Source of the DNA: Gemmatimonadaceae bacterium
GTDB taxonomy: Bacteria; Gemmatimonadota; Gemmatimonadetes; Gemmatimonadales; Gemmatimonadaceae
Length of the DNA stretch: 64,000 bases
Assembly: GCA_025934775.1 (NCBI GenBank)
Contig: JAICWO010000007.1
Span: 1 to 64,000 of the forward strand
Reading direction: 5' to 3'
In this document: positions 8,102-18,357 of the stretch, piece after piece
Numbering within the stretch: position 1 is the first letter of the stretch
How the letters are laid out: each line of letters opens with the position of its first letter
Translations under genes and position numbers: made by a program
Notes under the pieces: model-generated
Databases searched by the model: none
Told to the model about the DNA's origin: nothing
The model's input: the letters and a program-made list of their open reading frames with translations, nothing else

Positions 8102-9358
8102 ATGAGACGCCTCGAGCTGGCGATCGCCTGGCGGTATCTCCGCAGCCGCCGCGGATCGAAGCTGCTCTCGTTGATCAGCACGATCGCGATCAGCGGCGTC
8201 GTCGTCGCGGTGAGTGCGCTCATCGTGATCACCGGGGTGATGGACGGCCTGCAGAACGACCTGCGCGAGAAGCTGCTCATCGGCAGTCCGGACATCCGGA
8301 TCCAGACGTACGGCGAAGACATGGTCATGGACAACTGGCGTGCGACGCTGGCCCGGGTGCGCCGGGTCAACGGCGTCGTCGCGGCGGCGCCCTTCGTCTA
8401 CACCCAGGCGCTCGTCCAGCCGCTGCGGCATCAGTACGAAGAAGGCGTGTACGTGTACGGGATCCTGCCGGACGGCCCGACGACACCACACACGACGTCG
8501 ATTCGAAGCCGCGTCACCGCGGGCGACTTCTCGTTCGCGACGCTCGACGGCACGCGCCACGGCGCGGTGCTCGGCTCGAAGCTCGCCGACCGGCTCAACG
8601 TGACGCCGGGCGTGGACTCGATCACGCTGCTCACGATCGATCCGTCGAAGATGGACCCCGCTACCGGCATACCGAAGGCGCATACCGAACGGTTCGAGGT
8701 CACCGGGATCTTCGACACCGGGATGTACGAGTACGACAACAGCTACGTGATCGTCTCGCTCGCGGCTGCGCAGGACCTGGCGCAGCTCGGCGACGCGGTC
8801 ACGGGTCTCGAGGTACGCACGCCGACCCGGTTCGACGCGCCGGACGTCGGAAAGATTCTTCAGGACACGCTCGGCATGCCGTTTCGAGTCATCGATTGGC
8901 ATCAGCAGAACAGTCAGCTCTTCTCGGCGCTCAAACTCGAGAAGCTCGGCATGACGGTGATCCTGCTGCTCATCGTGCTCGTCGCGGCGTTCAACATCAT
9001 CAGCACGTTGATCATGGTGGTGACGGACAAGACGAAGGAGATTGGCATCCTGCGAGCAATGGGAATGCCGGCGAAATCCATCCGCCGAGTGTTCTTCGTG
9101 CAGGGCGTGGTGATCGGTATCGTGGGCACCGGCTTCGGTCTGCTGCTGGGGCTCGCGGTCGGCACGCTGATCGGCAAGGAGAAGCTGATCGCGCTGGATC
9201 CGTCCGTATATTTCATTGACCACCTGCCGATCTCACTGCAGCCGATGAGCGTGGGGTTCATCGTGCTGGCGAGTCTGGCCGTGGCCGCGGTGGCGACGAT
9301 CTACCCCGCGTTGCAAGCGGCGAAGTTGTATCCCGTAGAGGCGATTCGACACGAATGA
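8102..9358 (+). CDS. Lipoprotein-releasing ABC transporter permease (LolC/LolE/LolF type)
   Basis: The 418-residue permease starts with the LolC-type LAIAWRYLRSRRGSK segment and one transmembrane helix (about 22-45). A large periplasmic domain with MacB-like features follows, then three C-terminal helices (about 278-305, 332-356, 380-405). KTKEIGILRAMGM before the third helix is characteristic of FtsX/LolC permeases. It releases lipoproteins from the inner membrane to the LolA carrier. Only one permease is present, so it may act as a homodimer or with a distant partner. Its stop overlaps lolD by 4 bases. Confidence 0.92.
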   Translation: MRRLELAIAWRYLRSRRGSKLLSLISTIAISGVVVAVSALIVITGVMDGLQNDLREKLLIGSPDIRIQTYGEDMVMDNWRATLARVRRVNGVVAAAPFVYTQALVQPLRHQYEEGVYVYGILPDGPTTPHTTSIRSRVTAGDFSFATLDGTRHGAVLGSKLADRLNVTPGVDSITLLTIDPSKMDPATGIPKAHTERFEVTGIFDTGMYEYDNSYVIVSLAAAQDLAQLGDAVTGLEVRTPTRFDAPDVGKILQDTLGMPFRVIDWHQQNSQLFSALKLEKLGMTVILLLIVLVAAFNIISTLIMVVTDKTKEIGILRAMGMPAKSIRRVFFVQGVVIGIVGTGFGLLLGLAVGTLIGKEKLIALDPSVYFIDHLPISLQPMSVGFIVLASLAVAAVATIYPALQAAKLYPVEAIRHE

Positions 9359-10053
9359 TCGTGCTGGAGACGGTGGACCTGGCCAAGGTGTACCGCGGCG
9401 GGGATGGTGGTGAGATCACCGTACTCGACGGGATCAACTTGCGGGTCAATCGCGGCGAGATGGTCGCAATCGTCGGAGCGAGCGGCGCGGGCAAGAGCAC
9501 GCTCCTCCATTTGCTCGGCGCGCTCGACCGGCCGACCCGCGGCGCGGTGCGCATCGCCGACGAGGCACTCGACGGCCTCAGTGATGAGGAGGTTTCCGCG
9601 CTGCGGAACCGCTCCGTGGGTTTCGTGTTTCAATTTCATCACCTGCTGCGCGAGTTCACCGCGCTGGAGAACGTGATGATGCCGCTGCGGATCGCGGGGT
9701 GGGATGACCGGCGCGCGCGCGCCCGAGCGGCGGAACTGCTCGACCGGGTTGGTCTGGGTGCGCGGACGGGACACAAGCCGAGCGAGCTCTCGGGAGGCGA
9801 GCAGCAGCGAACCGCGGTCGCGCGGGCGCTGGCGATCGACCCCGCGGTGCTGTTGGCCGACGAACCGTCGGGCAATCTGGACCACGCGAACAGCGAGCGG
9901 CTGCACGATCTCTTCGTCGCGCTGTCGCGCGATCTCGAGACGGCCATGGTGATCGCGACCCACAACCGGTCACTGGCCGCGCGGGCCGATCGAACGATGT
10001 TGTTGGAGGAGGGCCGTCTCACCGAGACGGGTGTGCGCGAGGTCGTACCCTGA
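9355..10053 (+). CDS. lolD: Lipoprotein-releasing ABC transporter ATPase LolD
   Basis: The 232-residue ATPase energises lipoprotein release. It shows Walker A GASGAGKST at 41-49, Q-loop FQFHHLL near 93, signature LSGGEQQR at 145-152 and Walker B VLLADEPSGNLD from 165. The VVARALA-type region and SGNLD are typical of the MacB/LolD subgroup. It overlaps the permease gene by 4 bases and shares 1 base with mcsA (TGATG), so the exporter and the protein-quality-control genes below are probably cotranscribed. Confidence 0.94.
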   Translation: MIVLETVDLAKVYRGGDGGEITVLDGINLRVNRGEMVAIVGASGAGKSTLLHLLGALDRPTRGAVRIADEALDGLSDEEVSALRNRSVGFVFQFHHLLREFTALENVMMPLRIAGWDDRRARARAAELLDRVGLGARTGHKPSELSGGEQQRTAVARALAIDPAVLLADEPSGNLDHANSERLHDLFVALSRDLETAMVIATHNRSLAARADRTMLLEEGRLTETGVREVVP

Positions 10054-10538
10054 TGTTGTGTGATAGCTGCCGAGAGCGCGACGCCGTCGTGCATCTCACG
10101 ACGATCGAGAACAATGCGGTGCACCAGCTTCATCTCTGTGAGCGGTGCGCGGCGGAGCGCGGTGTGGAGACGACCGTCGCGGCGCCCAAGCATCCGCTCG
10201 GCGAATTCTTGCAGGCGGTGCACGAGCAGGTCGCGAGCGGGGCGAACGACGCGGTTCGCTGCAGCTTCTGCAATAGCACCATGGCCGACTTCCGCGCCAC
10301 CGGGCGGTGGGGATGCGCTCGCTGCTACACGAACTTCGAGGCCGGCATTCGCGAGCTGCTTCGTCGCGTGCACGGCAATTCGCGCCACACGGGCCGTGTG
10401 TACCACCCGCCGATGACCGAGACGATGGAACGCGCCGCGGTGCTTGGCGAGTTGAAGGATCGTTTGCGGCGCGCGATCGAGAGCGAGCAGTTCGAGCTCG
10501 CGGCGGATCTGCGCGACCGGATCCGGGTGCTCGAATGA
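10053..10538 (+). CDS. mcsA: McsA, activator of the protein arginine kinase
   Basis: The 161-residue product has two CxxC zinc modules: CDSC with CERC (about 4-33), and CSFC with CARC (about 70-92). A C-terminal UVR motif follows (AIESEQFELAADLRDRIR). This is the architecture of McsA, which activates McsB in Bacillus and Staphylococcus. Its start is coupled to lolD, and its stop overlaps mcsB by 4 bases. Finding McsA in a diderm, LPS-making genome is unusual compared with its classic Firmicutes setting. Confidence 0.9.
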   Translation: MLCDSCRERDAVVHLTTIENNAVHQLHLCERCAAERGVETTVAAPKHPLGEFLQAVHEQVASGANDAVRCSFCNSTMADFRATGRWGCARCYTNFEAGIRELLRRVHGNSRHTGRVYHPPMTETMERAAVLGELKDRLRRAIESEQFELAADLRDRIRVLE

Positions 10539-11620
10539 CGGTCGATCTCTCGTTGCTCCCGGACGGCGGCGTCGGCTGGCTCGACGCGTCGGGGCAGTAT
10601 GCGGACATCGTGCTGTCCACGCGCATTCGGCTGGCGCGGAACGTGGACGGCTACGCATTCACCGCGCGGGCACGCGATGGCGAGCGGCTCCGCGTGTTGG
10701 CGCAGGTGCGCGAAGCGGTGACGGGCGTGCCCGGGTTGCATGACGCCGTGCTCTATCGGCTCGACGAGCTGCCGCCGACGGCGCGCGCGCTGCTGCACGA
10801 ACGCCACCTCGTGAGCAAGGAGCTCGCTGGTCTCGACGGCCAGCATCCGCTGCGGAGCGGCGCCGCCGTGTTCCTCGCGGATGGTCTGGGTGTGATGGTC
10901 AATGAGGAAGATCACCTTCGGCTCCAGGCGCTGCGCTCGGGGTTCGCGCTGCAGGAGGCGTTCGCGGCGGTCGACAAGCTCGATCGCGAATTGGGCGCGC
11001 GGGTGCCGTATTCGTATCACAACGAGTTTGGCTTCTTGACCGCGTGTCCGACGAATGTGGGCACAGGGATGCGCGGGTCGGTGCTGATTCACCTGCCGGG
11101 GCTCGTGTTGACAAAAGAGATCGGCAAGGTGCTGGCGAGCCTTCAGCAAATGGGCCTCACGTACCGAGGCTTATATGGCGAGGGCAGTGAGGTCGTCGGG
11201 AATTTCTTTCAGATCTCGAACCAGACGACGTTGGGACGATCCGAAGAGGATTTGCTCGACCAACTGTTACGGGTGGTGGGCCACGTCGTCGAGCGGGAAG
11301 CGGAAGCGCGTCGTGTATTATTGCGCGACGCGGGCTATATTATCGAGGACAAGCTGTGGCGCGCATACGGCACGCTCAGATACGCTCGCAGCCTCACGTT
11401 CGACGAGGCGATGAACTATTTGAGCGGCGTGCGCCTGGCGGTCGGATTGAAACTGATTTCCAGCCTGAGTGTATATACCCTCAACAAGCTCCTGATTTTT
11501 TCGCAGGCCGCGCACCTGGCGTATGCCGAAGGCCGGGCTCTGACGGAAAGCGAAACCAACCTGGCGCGCGCACGGTATGTGCGTAAAGCGCTGGAAGAGG
11601 AAGCGGGCTCGGTCGGCTGA
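10535..11620 (+). CDS. mcsB: Protein arginine kinase McsB
   Basis: McsB phosphorylates arginines on proteins and marks them for ClpC-dependent degradation. The 361-residue product keeps guanido-kinase features: nucleotide-binding STRIRLARN at 28-36, catalytic glutamates in NEEDHLRL at 123-130, and the reactive cysteine in CPTNVGTG at 171-178. The C-terminal SQAAHLAYAEGRAL segment is typical of McsB. The position of the RDxxRA motif, known to bind phosphoarginine allosterically, reads TNLARA here (341-346). ATG 10535 is chosen because of the ATGA overlap; a longer frame upstream runs through mcsA. Confidence 0.92.
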   Translation: MTVDLSLLPDGGVGWLDASGQYADIVLSTRIRLARNVDGYAFTARARDGERLRVLAQVREAVTGVPGLHDAVLYRLDELPPTARALLHERHLVSKELAGLDGQHPLRSGAAVFLADGLGVMVNEEDHLRLQALRSGFALQEAFAAVDKLDRELGARVPYSYHNEFGFLTACPTNVGTGMRGSVLIHLPGLVLTKEIGKVLASLQQMGLTYRGLYGEGSEVVGNFFQISNQTTLGRSEEDLLDQLLRVVGHVVEREAEARRVLLRDAGYIIEDKLWRAYGTLRYARSLTFDEAMNYLSGVRLAVGLKLISSLSVYTLNKLLIFSQAAHLAYAEGRALTESETNLARARYVRKALEEEAGSVG

Positions 11621-11650
11621 TACGCTAGATCACCCGGATGTGAGGGAATC

Positions 11651-14143
11651 ATGAACGGCTACAACTTCACCGAGCGGGTGAGGAAGGTCCTCGCGATGGC
11701 GCGCGAGGAGGCCGCACGACTGCATCACGAATACGTGGGCACGGAGCACATCCTGCTCGGGCTCATTCGTGAGGGTGAGGGCGTTGCGGCGACGGTTCTT
11801 CAGAACCTGAGCGTCGAGCTGGATGACATCCAGCAGAAGATCGAGGAGACGGTGAAGAAGGGGAAAGCCGGTCAGACCACCGGTCCCGATCTCCCGTATA
11901 CCTCTCGCGCCAAGAAAGTGCTCGAGCTCGCCATGAGCGAAGCCCGCGAGCTCAACCACAGCTATGTCGGCACTGAACACCTCCTGCTTGGTCTCCTCCG
12001 CGAAGAAAAGGGGATTGCGGCGCAGGTGTTGACAGACGCGGGCGTCAATCTAGACGCCGCCCGCGCCGAAACACTGCGCATCCTCGGCACGGAGATGCCA
12101 CAGGGTGGTGCTCAGGGCCAACAGGCAGGTGCGCCGCAGGCGCAGACGCCGCCCAAGGGCGAGAAGAAGTCCAAGACGCCGGCGCTCGATCATTTCTGCC
12201 GCGACTTGACGCAGCTCGCCGCGGAAGGCCAGCTCGATCCGACCATCGGACGCGCGAAGGAAATTCAACGCGTGATGGAAGTCCTCACGCGGCGCAAGAA
12301 GAACAATCCGGTGCTCATCGGCGAGCCGGGCGTGGGCAAGACGGCCATCGTCGAGGGGCTCGCGCAGCTCATCGCCAACGGCGAGTGCCCGGAGTCGCTC
12401 CGCGACCACCGTGTGCTTTCGCTCGACATGGCGGCGGTGATCGCCGGCACCAAGTACCGCGGTCAGTTCGAGGAGCGGCTCAAGGCCGTGATGAACGAGA
12501 TCGCGCAGAACAAGCAGATCATCCTGTTCATCGACGAGCTGCACACGCTCGTCGGCGCGGGTGCGGCTGAAGGTGCCATCGACGCGTCGAACATGCTCAA
12601 GCCGGCGCTCGCGCGCGGCGAGCTGCAGTGCGTCGGTGCATCCACGCTCAACGAGTATCGCAAGTACATCGAGAAGGACGGCGCGCTCGAGCGCCGCTTC
12701 CAGACCGTGATCGTGGATCCACCGTCCGTCGACGAGACGGTCGAGATCCTCAAGGGTCTGCGGAAGAAGTACGAGGATCACCACAAGGTCACGATCCCCG
12801 ATACGACGCTCGTCTCGGCCTCCAAGCTCTCGGAGCGGTACATCACCGACCGGTTCCTTCCCGACAAAGCGATCGACGTGATCGACGAAGCGGGTGCGCG
12901 CGCGCGGCTCGCCGCGCAGGCGCCGCCGCCGGAAGTCGCGGAGCTCAAGACCGATCTCGAGAAAGTGAACGGCGAGAAGGAAGCGGCCGTTCGCGATCAG
13001 AACTTCGAGAAGGCCGCCGCGCTCCGCGACAAGGAGCGAGAGATCCAGGCCAACATCAAGCAGAAGCAGGCCGAGTGGGAAGCGCGGCGCCAGTCGCACC
13101 GTCCGGTGCTGGGCGAAGAGGAGATCGCGTTCATCGTCAGCCGGTGGACGGGCATTCCGGTGACGCGCCTGCAGGAAGCCGAGACCTCGCGGCTGCTGCG
13201 GATGGAGGACGAGCTTCACAAAACTGTGATCGGCCAGGACGAGGCGATCGCCGCGATCTCGAAAGCGATTCGGCGGAGCCGCGCGGGGCTCAAGGATCCG
13301 CGCCGGCCGATTGGCTCGTTCGTCTTCTCCGGCCCGACGGGCGTGGGCAAGACGGAGCTGGCGCGCGCGCTCGCGAAGTTCCTGTTCGCGGACGAATCGG
13401 CGCTGATCCGCGTCGACATGAGCGAGTACATGGAGAAGTTCTCCGTGTCGCGCTTGATCGGCGCGCCGCCGGGCTACGTGGGCTACGAGGACTCCGGCAC
13501 GCTGACCAAGGCCGTGCGCCGGAAACCCTACTCCGTGATCCTCCTCGACGAGATCGAGAAGGCGCATCCGGACGTGTTCAACATCCTGCTGCAGGTGCTG
13601 GATGAAGGTCACCTGACCGACAACTACGGCCGCGTGATCGACTTCAAGAACACGGTGGTGATCATGACGTCGAACGTTGGCGCGCGTGATCTCATGAAGA
13701 CCAAGTCACTCGGCTTCACGAGCGGCGACGAGAAACAGAATTGGGAGCGGCGCGCCGACAAGGTGCGGGACGAGCTCAAGAACGTATTCAATCCCGAGTT
13801 CCTGAACCGGCTCGACGACACGATCGTGTTCCATCCGCTCAACCGCGAGCACATCTCGCGCATCGTCGACGTGCTGCTCAAGGACGTGCGGAAGCGCCTG
13901 TCGGAGGAGGAGCTCACGCTCAAGCTGTCCGATGCCGCGACCGACTTCCTGGTGAAGCACGGCTACGACGAGCAGTACGGCGCGCGTCCGCTCAAGCGGT
14001 CGATCCAGAAGTTCATCGAGGATCCGCTCTCCGAGAAGATCCTGATGGGCGAGTTCAGCCGCGGCGACGAGATCGAAGTGGACGTCGCCCAGGCCGGCGA
14101 GCACCTCGAGTTCCGCGTCCTGACGAGCAGCACCAAGGCGTAA
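11651..14143 (+). CDS. clpC: ATP-dependent Clp protease ATPase subunit ClpC
   Basis: ClpC unfolds substrates for ClpP. The 830-residue product has two N-terminal repeats with GTEH at residues 30-33 and 107-110. E32 and E109 correspond to the glutamates of Bacillus ClpC that dock phosphoarginine. Walker A motifs are GEPGVGKT (about 223-230) and GPTGVGKT (about 561-568). A coiled-coil M-domain with a UVR-like [13 protein letters not shown] lies between the ATPase modules. The start has a good GAGGGA ribosome-binding site 30 bases after mcsB, and a strong terminator follows. clpP is not in the window. Confidence 0.96.
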   Translation: MNGYNFTERVRKVLAMAREEAARLHHEYVGTEHILLGLIREGEGVAATVLQNLSVELDDIQQKIEETVKKGKAGQTTGPDLPYTSRAKKVLELAMSEARELNHSYVGTEHLLLGLLREEKGIAAQVLTDAGVNLDAARAETLRILGTEMPQGGAQGQQAGAPQAQTPPKGEKKSKTPALDHFCRDLTQLAAEGQLDPTIGRAKEIQRVMEVLTRRKKNNPVLIGEPGVGKTAIVEGLAQLIANGECPESLRDHRVLSLDMAAVIAGTKYRGQFEERLKAVMNEIAQNKQIILFIDELHTLVGAGAAEGAIDASNMLKPALARGELQCVGASTLNEYRKYIEKDGALERRFQTVIVDPPSVDETVEILKGLRKKYEDHHKVTIPDTTLVSASKLSERYITDRFLPDKAIDVIDEAGARARLAAQAPPPEVAELKTDLEKVNGEKEAAVRDQNFEKAAALRDKEREIQANIKQKQAEWEARRQSHRPVLGEEEIAFIVSRWTGIPVTRLQEAETSRLLRMEDELHKTVIGQDEAIAAISKAIRRSRAGLKDPRRPIGSFVFSGPTGVGKTELARALAKFLFADESALIRVDMSEYMEKFSVSRLIGAPPGYVGYEDSGTLTKAVRRKPYSVILLDEIEKAHPDVFNILLQVLDEGHLTDNYGRVIDFKNTVVIMTSNVGARDLMKTKSLGFTSGDEKQNWERRADKVRDELKNVFNPEFLNRLDDTIVFHPLNREHISRIVDVLLKDVRKRLSEEELTLKLSDAATDFLVKHGYDEQYGARPLKRSIQKFIEDPLSEKILMGEFSRGDEIEVDVAQAGEHLEFRVLTSSTKA

Positions 14144-14156
14144 AGCAGTCGTTAAG

Positions 14157-14205
14157 AAGGCGGTCGGCAGGTCCCAGTAGGGACCTCGCCGACCGCCTTT
14201 TGTGT
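14157..14205 (+). terminator. Rho-independent terminator after clpC
   Basis: AAGGCGGTCGGC (14157-14168) pairs with GCCGACCGCCTT (14188-14199), with an inner GGTCCC/GGGACC stem and an AGTA loop. A TTTT run follows. It closes the lol-mcsA-mcsB-clpC transcript only 20 bases before the bamA start. Confidence 0.88.
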
Positions 14206-14210
14206 ATATT
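14204..14210 (+). promoter_or_regulatory. Possible -10 element of bamA
   Basis: TATATT (14205-14210) ends 8 bases before the bamA ATG. If used as a -10, transcription would start next to the ATG, giving a leaderless or near-leaderless mRNA. No clear -35 is seen because the upstream bases belong to the terminator stem. The assignment is tentative. Confidence 0.35.
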
Positions 14211-14218
14211 TCCGGACT

Positions 14219-16654
14219 ATGCGACAGACGCGTTTCGTGCTCGCAGCCTTTGGGCTCGCGATGGCGGCGACCACCGCGCACGCCCAGCAAGAGGCCAACA
14301 TCGGCCCGTGCGCCACGCCCGATAGCGTGGCATTCCGTGGTCTTCCGCCGGACGCCGCGCAACGCGGCCTCACCGACGACGTCCTGAGGGCCGACGTCGG
14401 GATCACGCCCAAGACGGCGATCAACCAACGGACGCTGATCCGCGCGATTCGCGATCTGTACGCGACCAATCAATTCGAGTCGAACATTCGGACGAGCTGC
14501 GAGCTGGTCAGCGGCAAATCCGTCCTCATTTTCAACGTGCAAGTCCGCCCGGTCCTGAGCGACATCAAAGTGACGGGCGCCGACCGCGTGTCACCGAGCC
14601 AGGTGAAGGACCGGGTCGACCTCCTGATCGGCAAGCCCATCGATCCCGCGCAGGTCGCGAAAGACGTGGCGCGCATCGATTCGTTGTATCAGGCCGAAGG
14701 CTACTACCTTGCCAAGATCACCGTCGACACGGTGAAGGATCCGATCAACAAGCAAGCGACGACGCTCGAGTTCCACGTCGACGAAGGGCGGCGGCTCGCG
14801 ATCTCGGGCGTCGAGATCGTGGGCAACAAGGCGCTCTCGGCGAAGGAGATCGTCCACGCGATCGCGACGAAGCCCGAGGGGTTCTTCTGGTGGCGCAACG
14901 GCGAGTTCGATCAGGACAAGTACAACGAGGATCTGTCGAAGACGATCCCCGAGCTGTACGCCTCGCACGGCTTCATCGACATGCAAGTCGTGAAGGACAC
15001 GTTGATCATCGACCGCACGAAGGGCAAAGCGCTCGTGCGTCTCACGGTGAACGAAGGGCCGCAGTATCGCATCGGCGACTTCGAGGTCAACGGCGCGAAG
15101 CATTTCTCCAATGAACAGATCTCGAAGTTCTATCCGTTCGGCGAGCACCAGACGAGCGTCACTGAAGCGGTGAAGGGGTTGATCGGGCGCGGCACGGGCA
15201 ACAGCGACGTCTTCAACGAGAGCGCATGGAACGACGCGACCGGCAAAGTTTCTGACGCATACGCCAACGACGGCTACATTCGCGCCTCGGTCAACCCGAT
15301 CGTGGATCGTCGGCGCGTCGGGCCCGATTCGGTGCCGACGGTGGATCTGCGCTGGGAGATCGACGAGCAGACGCCGGCGATCGTGAACCGTGTCGACATC
15401 GTCGGCAACGACGTCACGGACGAGACGTGCATCCGCGACCAGCTCACGATCCTGCCGGGCGAGGTGTTCAATCGCGATCTGCTCATTCAGAGCTATCGCA
15501 ACATTGCGAACCTGGGCTTCTTCGATCAGGACATGCCGCCCCCGACGACCAACCCGGCGAACGATCAGGGCGACATCGACCTCATTTTCCACGTGAAGGA
15601 AAAGCGCACCGGCAACGTCAACTTTGGCGCGTCGGTGGGCCAGGGCACGGGTGTGGGCGGGTTCATCGGCTTCGATCAGCCCAACCTGTTCGGCGAGTGC
15701 AAGAAGGGCTCGTTCCAGTGGCAGTTCGGGCAGTACATCCACGATCTGAGCCTCAGCTACACCGATCCGCGCATCAAGCAGTCGAACGTGTCGGGAACGG
15801 TGACGGCGTACAACCAGTCATCGCGGTTCATCATTCGCGACATCGGGCAATCCAAGACGAGCGGCGGTCAGCTCCAATTCGGCTTCCCGGTTCGTGATTC
15901 ACGCTGGACGCGATTCTACGTGAGCTACGGCGGCGAGCGCGTCAGCTACGGCGGTGACGGTCTCGTCTCGACGATCAACTGCAACGGCTGCTTCCGCTCG
16001 ACGCTCGGGTTCACGCTCGACCACGACACCAGGCAGGGCATTCCATTCCCGTACGCCGGCGTGCACGAGGATGTGAGCTTGCAGATGAACGGCGGCCCGC
16101 TCGGCGGCAGCGCGTCGTTCCAACGGCTCACGACCGAGATGCGCGGGTATACGCCGCTCGCGACGTTTGGCTCCGGGCCGCAGCCGATGGTGCTGCTGGC
16201 GGGACTCAGCCTTCGTGCCGGCGCGTTGTTCGGCGATCCCGGACCGTTCTTCGTTTCGCAGGCATTCTCGCTCGGCGGCGTGCAGTACGGCGAGCCGCTC
16301 CGCGGGTATGAGGAGTTCTCGATCACGCCGCGCGGCTACATCCCGAACGCCGATCAATTCCAGGCGCAGCGGAGCTCGTTCGGCAACTCGTTCTTCACGA
16401 GCACGGTGGAGATGGGCCTTCGCGTGAGCCAGCAGTTGTATCTGGACGGCTTCTACGACGCGGGCAACCTGTACGAGCGGCCGCAGGACTTCGATCCCAC
16501 CAGGTTGTTCCGTGGTGCCGGATTCGGCGCGGCGCTCGTCACTCCTCTCGGTCCGCTCGGCGTCGATCTCGGTTACGGGTTCGATCGGGTCGACCAGTTC
16601 GGCCACAAGGACCCCAAGTGGCAGGTTCATTTCAAGTTCGGTCAGATCTTCTAA
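14219..16654 (+). CDS. bamA: Outer membrane protein assembly factor BamA
   Basis: BamA folds and inserts beta-barrel proteins into the outer membrane. The 811-residue product has a signal peptide ending at AHAQ near 22, a series of POTRA domains to about residue 450, and an Omp85 barrel ending in FKFGQIF. POTRA hallmarks such as LYQAEGYYLAKITV and LYASHGFIDMQV are visible. The barrel shows the late GPLGVDLGYGFDR segment expected for Omp85 proteins. Skp follows immediately, then the lipid A genes, an order shared with many Gram-negatives (bamA-skp-lpxD-fabZ-lpxA-lpxB). Confidence 0.96.
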   Translation: MRQTRFVLAAFGLAMAATTAHAQQEANIGPCATPDSVAFRGLPPDAAQRGLTDDVLRADVGITPKTAINQRTLIRAIRDLYATNQFESNIRTSCELVSGKSVLIFNVQVRPVLSDIKVTGADRVSPSQVKDRVDLLIGKPIDPAQVAKDVARIDSLYQAEGYYLAKITVDTVKDPINKQATTLEFHVDEGRRLAISGVEIVGNKALSAKEIVHAIATKPEGFFWWRNGEFDQDKYNEDLSKTIPELYASHGFIDMQVVKDTLIIDRTKGKALVRLTVNEGPQYRIGDFEVNGAKHFSNEQISKFYPFGEHQTSVTEAVKGLIGRGTGNSDVFNESAWNDATGKVSDAYANDGYIRASVNPIVDRRRVGPDSVPTVDLRWEIDEQTPAIVNRVDIVGNDVTDETCIRDQLTILPGEVFNRDLLIQSYRNIANLGFFDQDMPPPTTNPANDQGDIDLIFHVKEKRTGNVNFGASVGQGTGVGGFIGFDQPNLFGECKKGSFQWQFGQYIHDLSLSYTDPRIKQSNVSGTVTAYNQSSRFIIRDIGQSKTSGGQLQFGFPVRDSRWTRFYVSYGGERVSYGGDGLVSTINCNGCFRSTLGFTLDHDTRQGIPFPYAGVHEDVSLQMNGGPLGGSASFQRLTTEMRGYTPLATFGSGPQPMVLLAGLSLRAGALFGDPGPFFVSQAFSLGGVQYGEPLRGYEEFSITPRGYIPNADQFQAQRSSFGNSFFTSTVEMGLRVSQQLYLDGFYDAGNLYERPQDFDPTRLFRGAGFGAALVTPLGPLGVDLGYGFDRVDQFGHKDPKWQVHFKFGQIF

Positions 16655-16666
16655 TTCGGAGTATTC

Positions 16667-17281
16667 ATGCGTTCCATCGTTCGAGCGGCGGGCGCCGCGC
16701 TTGGTCTCGTTCTCGCCGCGGGTGTCGCGCAGGCGCAGTCGGGCGGGCTCAAGATCGCCTATGTCAACACTGAAGCGCTGATGGCGGCGGCCCCCGGCCG
16801 CGCTCAGGCGGACTCGCTGCTCAACCGCGAGGGCGAGGGCTTCCGCGCGCAGCTGCAGAAGCTGCAGGACTCGCTCAACACGGCGATGAGCAATTACCAG
16901 AAGAAGGAGCCGACGATGACGGCGGCGCAGAAGGATGCGGCGCAGAAGTCGATCAGCACGCTGGAAAACGATCTTCAATCAAAAAATACTCAATTCCAGC
17001 AGCAGTTTCAGCAGCGGACGAACGAGGTGATGGCGCCGATCACCGAGTCCGTACGCAAGGTGTTGGACGACATTCGCGCCGAGGATGGCTACGCCGTCAT
17101 TTTCGCCAATGACCCGGGTGGCTCGGCCATCGTCGCGGCGGACAAGAACCTCGACATTACCGACCGCGTGGTCGCGCGGCTGCGCACCGTGTCGGCGACC
17201 AGACCCGCCGCGGCAACGACGCCAGGCAAGCCCGGCACACCCGCGGGCGTGACCACGCCGAAGAAGCCGCCGACGCGGTGA
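16667..17281 (+). CDS. skp: Periplasmic chaperone OmpH/Skp
   Basis: Skp carries unfolded outer-membrane proteins through the periplasm. The 204-residue product has a signal peptide cleaved near AQAQS (about 24), an OmpH start [17 protein letters not shown], and a long charged coiled-coil region (about 55-135). It ends in an extended Pro/Thr/Lys-rich tail ([20 protein letters not shown]), longer than in E. coli Skp. The stop overlaps lpxD (GTGA), so translation of the chaperone and the lipid A genes is coupled. Confidence 0.92.
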   Translation: MRSIVRAAGAALGLVLAAGVAQAQSGGLKIAYVNTEALMAAAPGRAQADSLLNREGEGFRAQLQKLQDSLNTAMSNYQKKEPTMTAAQKDAAQKSISTLENDLQSKNTQFQQQFQQRTNEVMAPITESVRKVLDDIRAEDGYAVIFANDPGGSAIVAADKNLDITDRVVARLRTVSATRPAAATTPGKPGTPAGVTTPKKPPTR

Positions 17282-18357
17282 TCGACGGCTCGACACGCGA
17301 GCACGAAGGCGGCGGTGGGGGCGAGATCGCTCTCACCGCCGCGCGCATTGCGGAGACCGTCTCCGGCCGGTTGATCGGCGATGGCGCGATCGCCGTCTCC
17401 GGGGTCGCGCCGCTCGACCGCGCCACGCCGCAGGATGTCAGCTTTTTTGGCGCCGCGAAATACGCCTCTGCGTACCGCGCATCGCGCGCCGGCATCGTGC
17501 TCGTCGCGCCGGAGCTCGCCGAGACGGCCAGCGACGTGCCGGCGCGGATCATCGTCGCCAAGCCGCAGGAGGCGATGCTCGCGCTGCTGCCGGCGTTCCA
17601 CCGCGCGCCGAGCGCCGAGCCGGGGGTGCATCCCACGGCGATCGTGGGGCGCGGAGCACGGCTCGCGTCGAGCATCTCCATCGGCCCGTATGCCGTCCTG
17701 GGCGAGAACGTCGTCGTTGGCGAGCGCACGGTCATCGGCGCGCACGTCGTCGTAGGCGATCGCGTCGAGATTGGCGCCGGCTGCCAGGTGTACCCGTCGG
17801 CCACGCTGTACTCCGGCGCGCGGCTGGGCGATCGCGTGATCGTGCACTCGGGCGCGCGGATCGGCTCCGACGGCTTTGGCTACGTGCAGCCGGCGGCGGA
17901 CGGGTCGCATTTAAAGATTCCTCATGTGGGCCGCTGCATCCTCGAGGATGACGTCGAGATCGGCGCCAACACCACGATCGATCGCGGGAGCATCGATGAT
18001 ACGGTGATCGGCGCCGGCACCAAGATCGACAATCTCGTGCAGATCGCGCACAACGTCCGGATCGGGAAGCGGTGCCTCATCATGGCGCAGGCGGGGATCG
18101 CGGGCTCCGTGCGGGTGGAGGACGGCGCCATGCTGCTGGGGCAGGTGGGCGTGTCTGGGCACCACACGATCGGCGCCGGGGCGCGGCTCGCTGCACAAGC
18201 GGGCGTTTTTGGCGATATTCCAGCCGGTGAAACGTGGTCCGGCTATCCCGCGCGTCCGCACAAGGAAGCGTTGCGGGCCCAGGCCGCGCTCTTCAAGCTC
18301 CCCAGTCTGCTCCGTCGCATCGAGCGTCTGCTCGACAGTAAACCAGAACAGGAATGA
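17278..18357 (+). CDS. lpxD: UDP-3-O-acylglucosamine N-acyltransferase LpxD
   Basis: LpxD adds the N-linked acyl chain in the third step of lipid A synthesis. The 359-residue product has an N-terminal uridine-binding domain ([16 protein letters not shown]) and a left-handed beta helix of hexapeptide repeats (about 110-310). It contains GSDGFGYV and the catalytic-histidine area [13 protein letters not shown]. The C-terminal helices match the family. The GTG start overlaps skp, and the stop overlaps lpxC-fabZ by 4 bases. Confidence 0.96.
   Translation: MIDGSTREHEGGGGGEIALTAARIAETVSGRLIGDGAIAVSGVAPLDRATPQDVSFFGAAKYASAYRASRAGIVLVAPELAETASDVPARIIVAKPQEAMLALLPAFHRAPSAEPGVHPTAIVGRGARLASSISIGPYAVLGENVVVGERTVIGAHVVVGDRVEIGAGCQVYPSATLYSGARLGDRVIVHSGARIGSDGFGYVQPAADGSHLKIPHVGRCILEDDVEIGANTTIDRGSIDDTVIGAGTKIDNLVQIAHNVRIGKRCLIMAQAGIAGSVRVEDGAMLLGQVGVSGHHTIGAGARLAAQAGVFGDIPAGETWSGYPARPHKEALRAQAALFKLPSLLRRIERLLDSKPEQE

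Noticed and set aside
12050-13612. A 520-codon frame on the strand opposite clpC
   Set aside because: High GC makes long antisense frames common. The predicted protein is Arg/Leu/His-rich, has no domain, and clpC is certain on the other strand.
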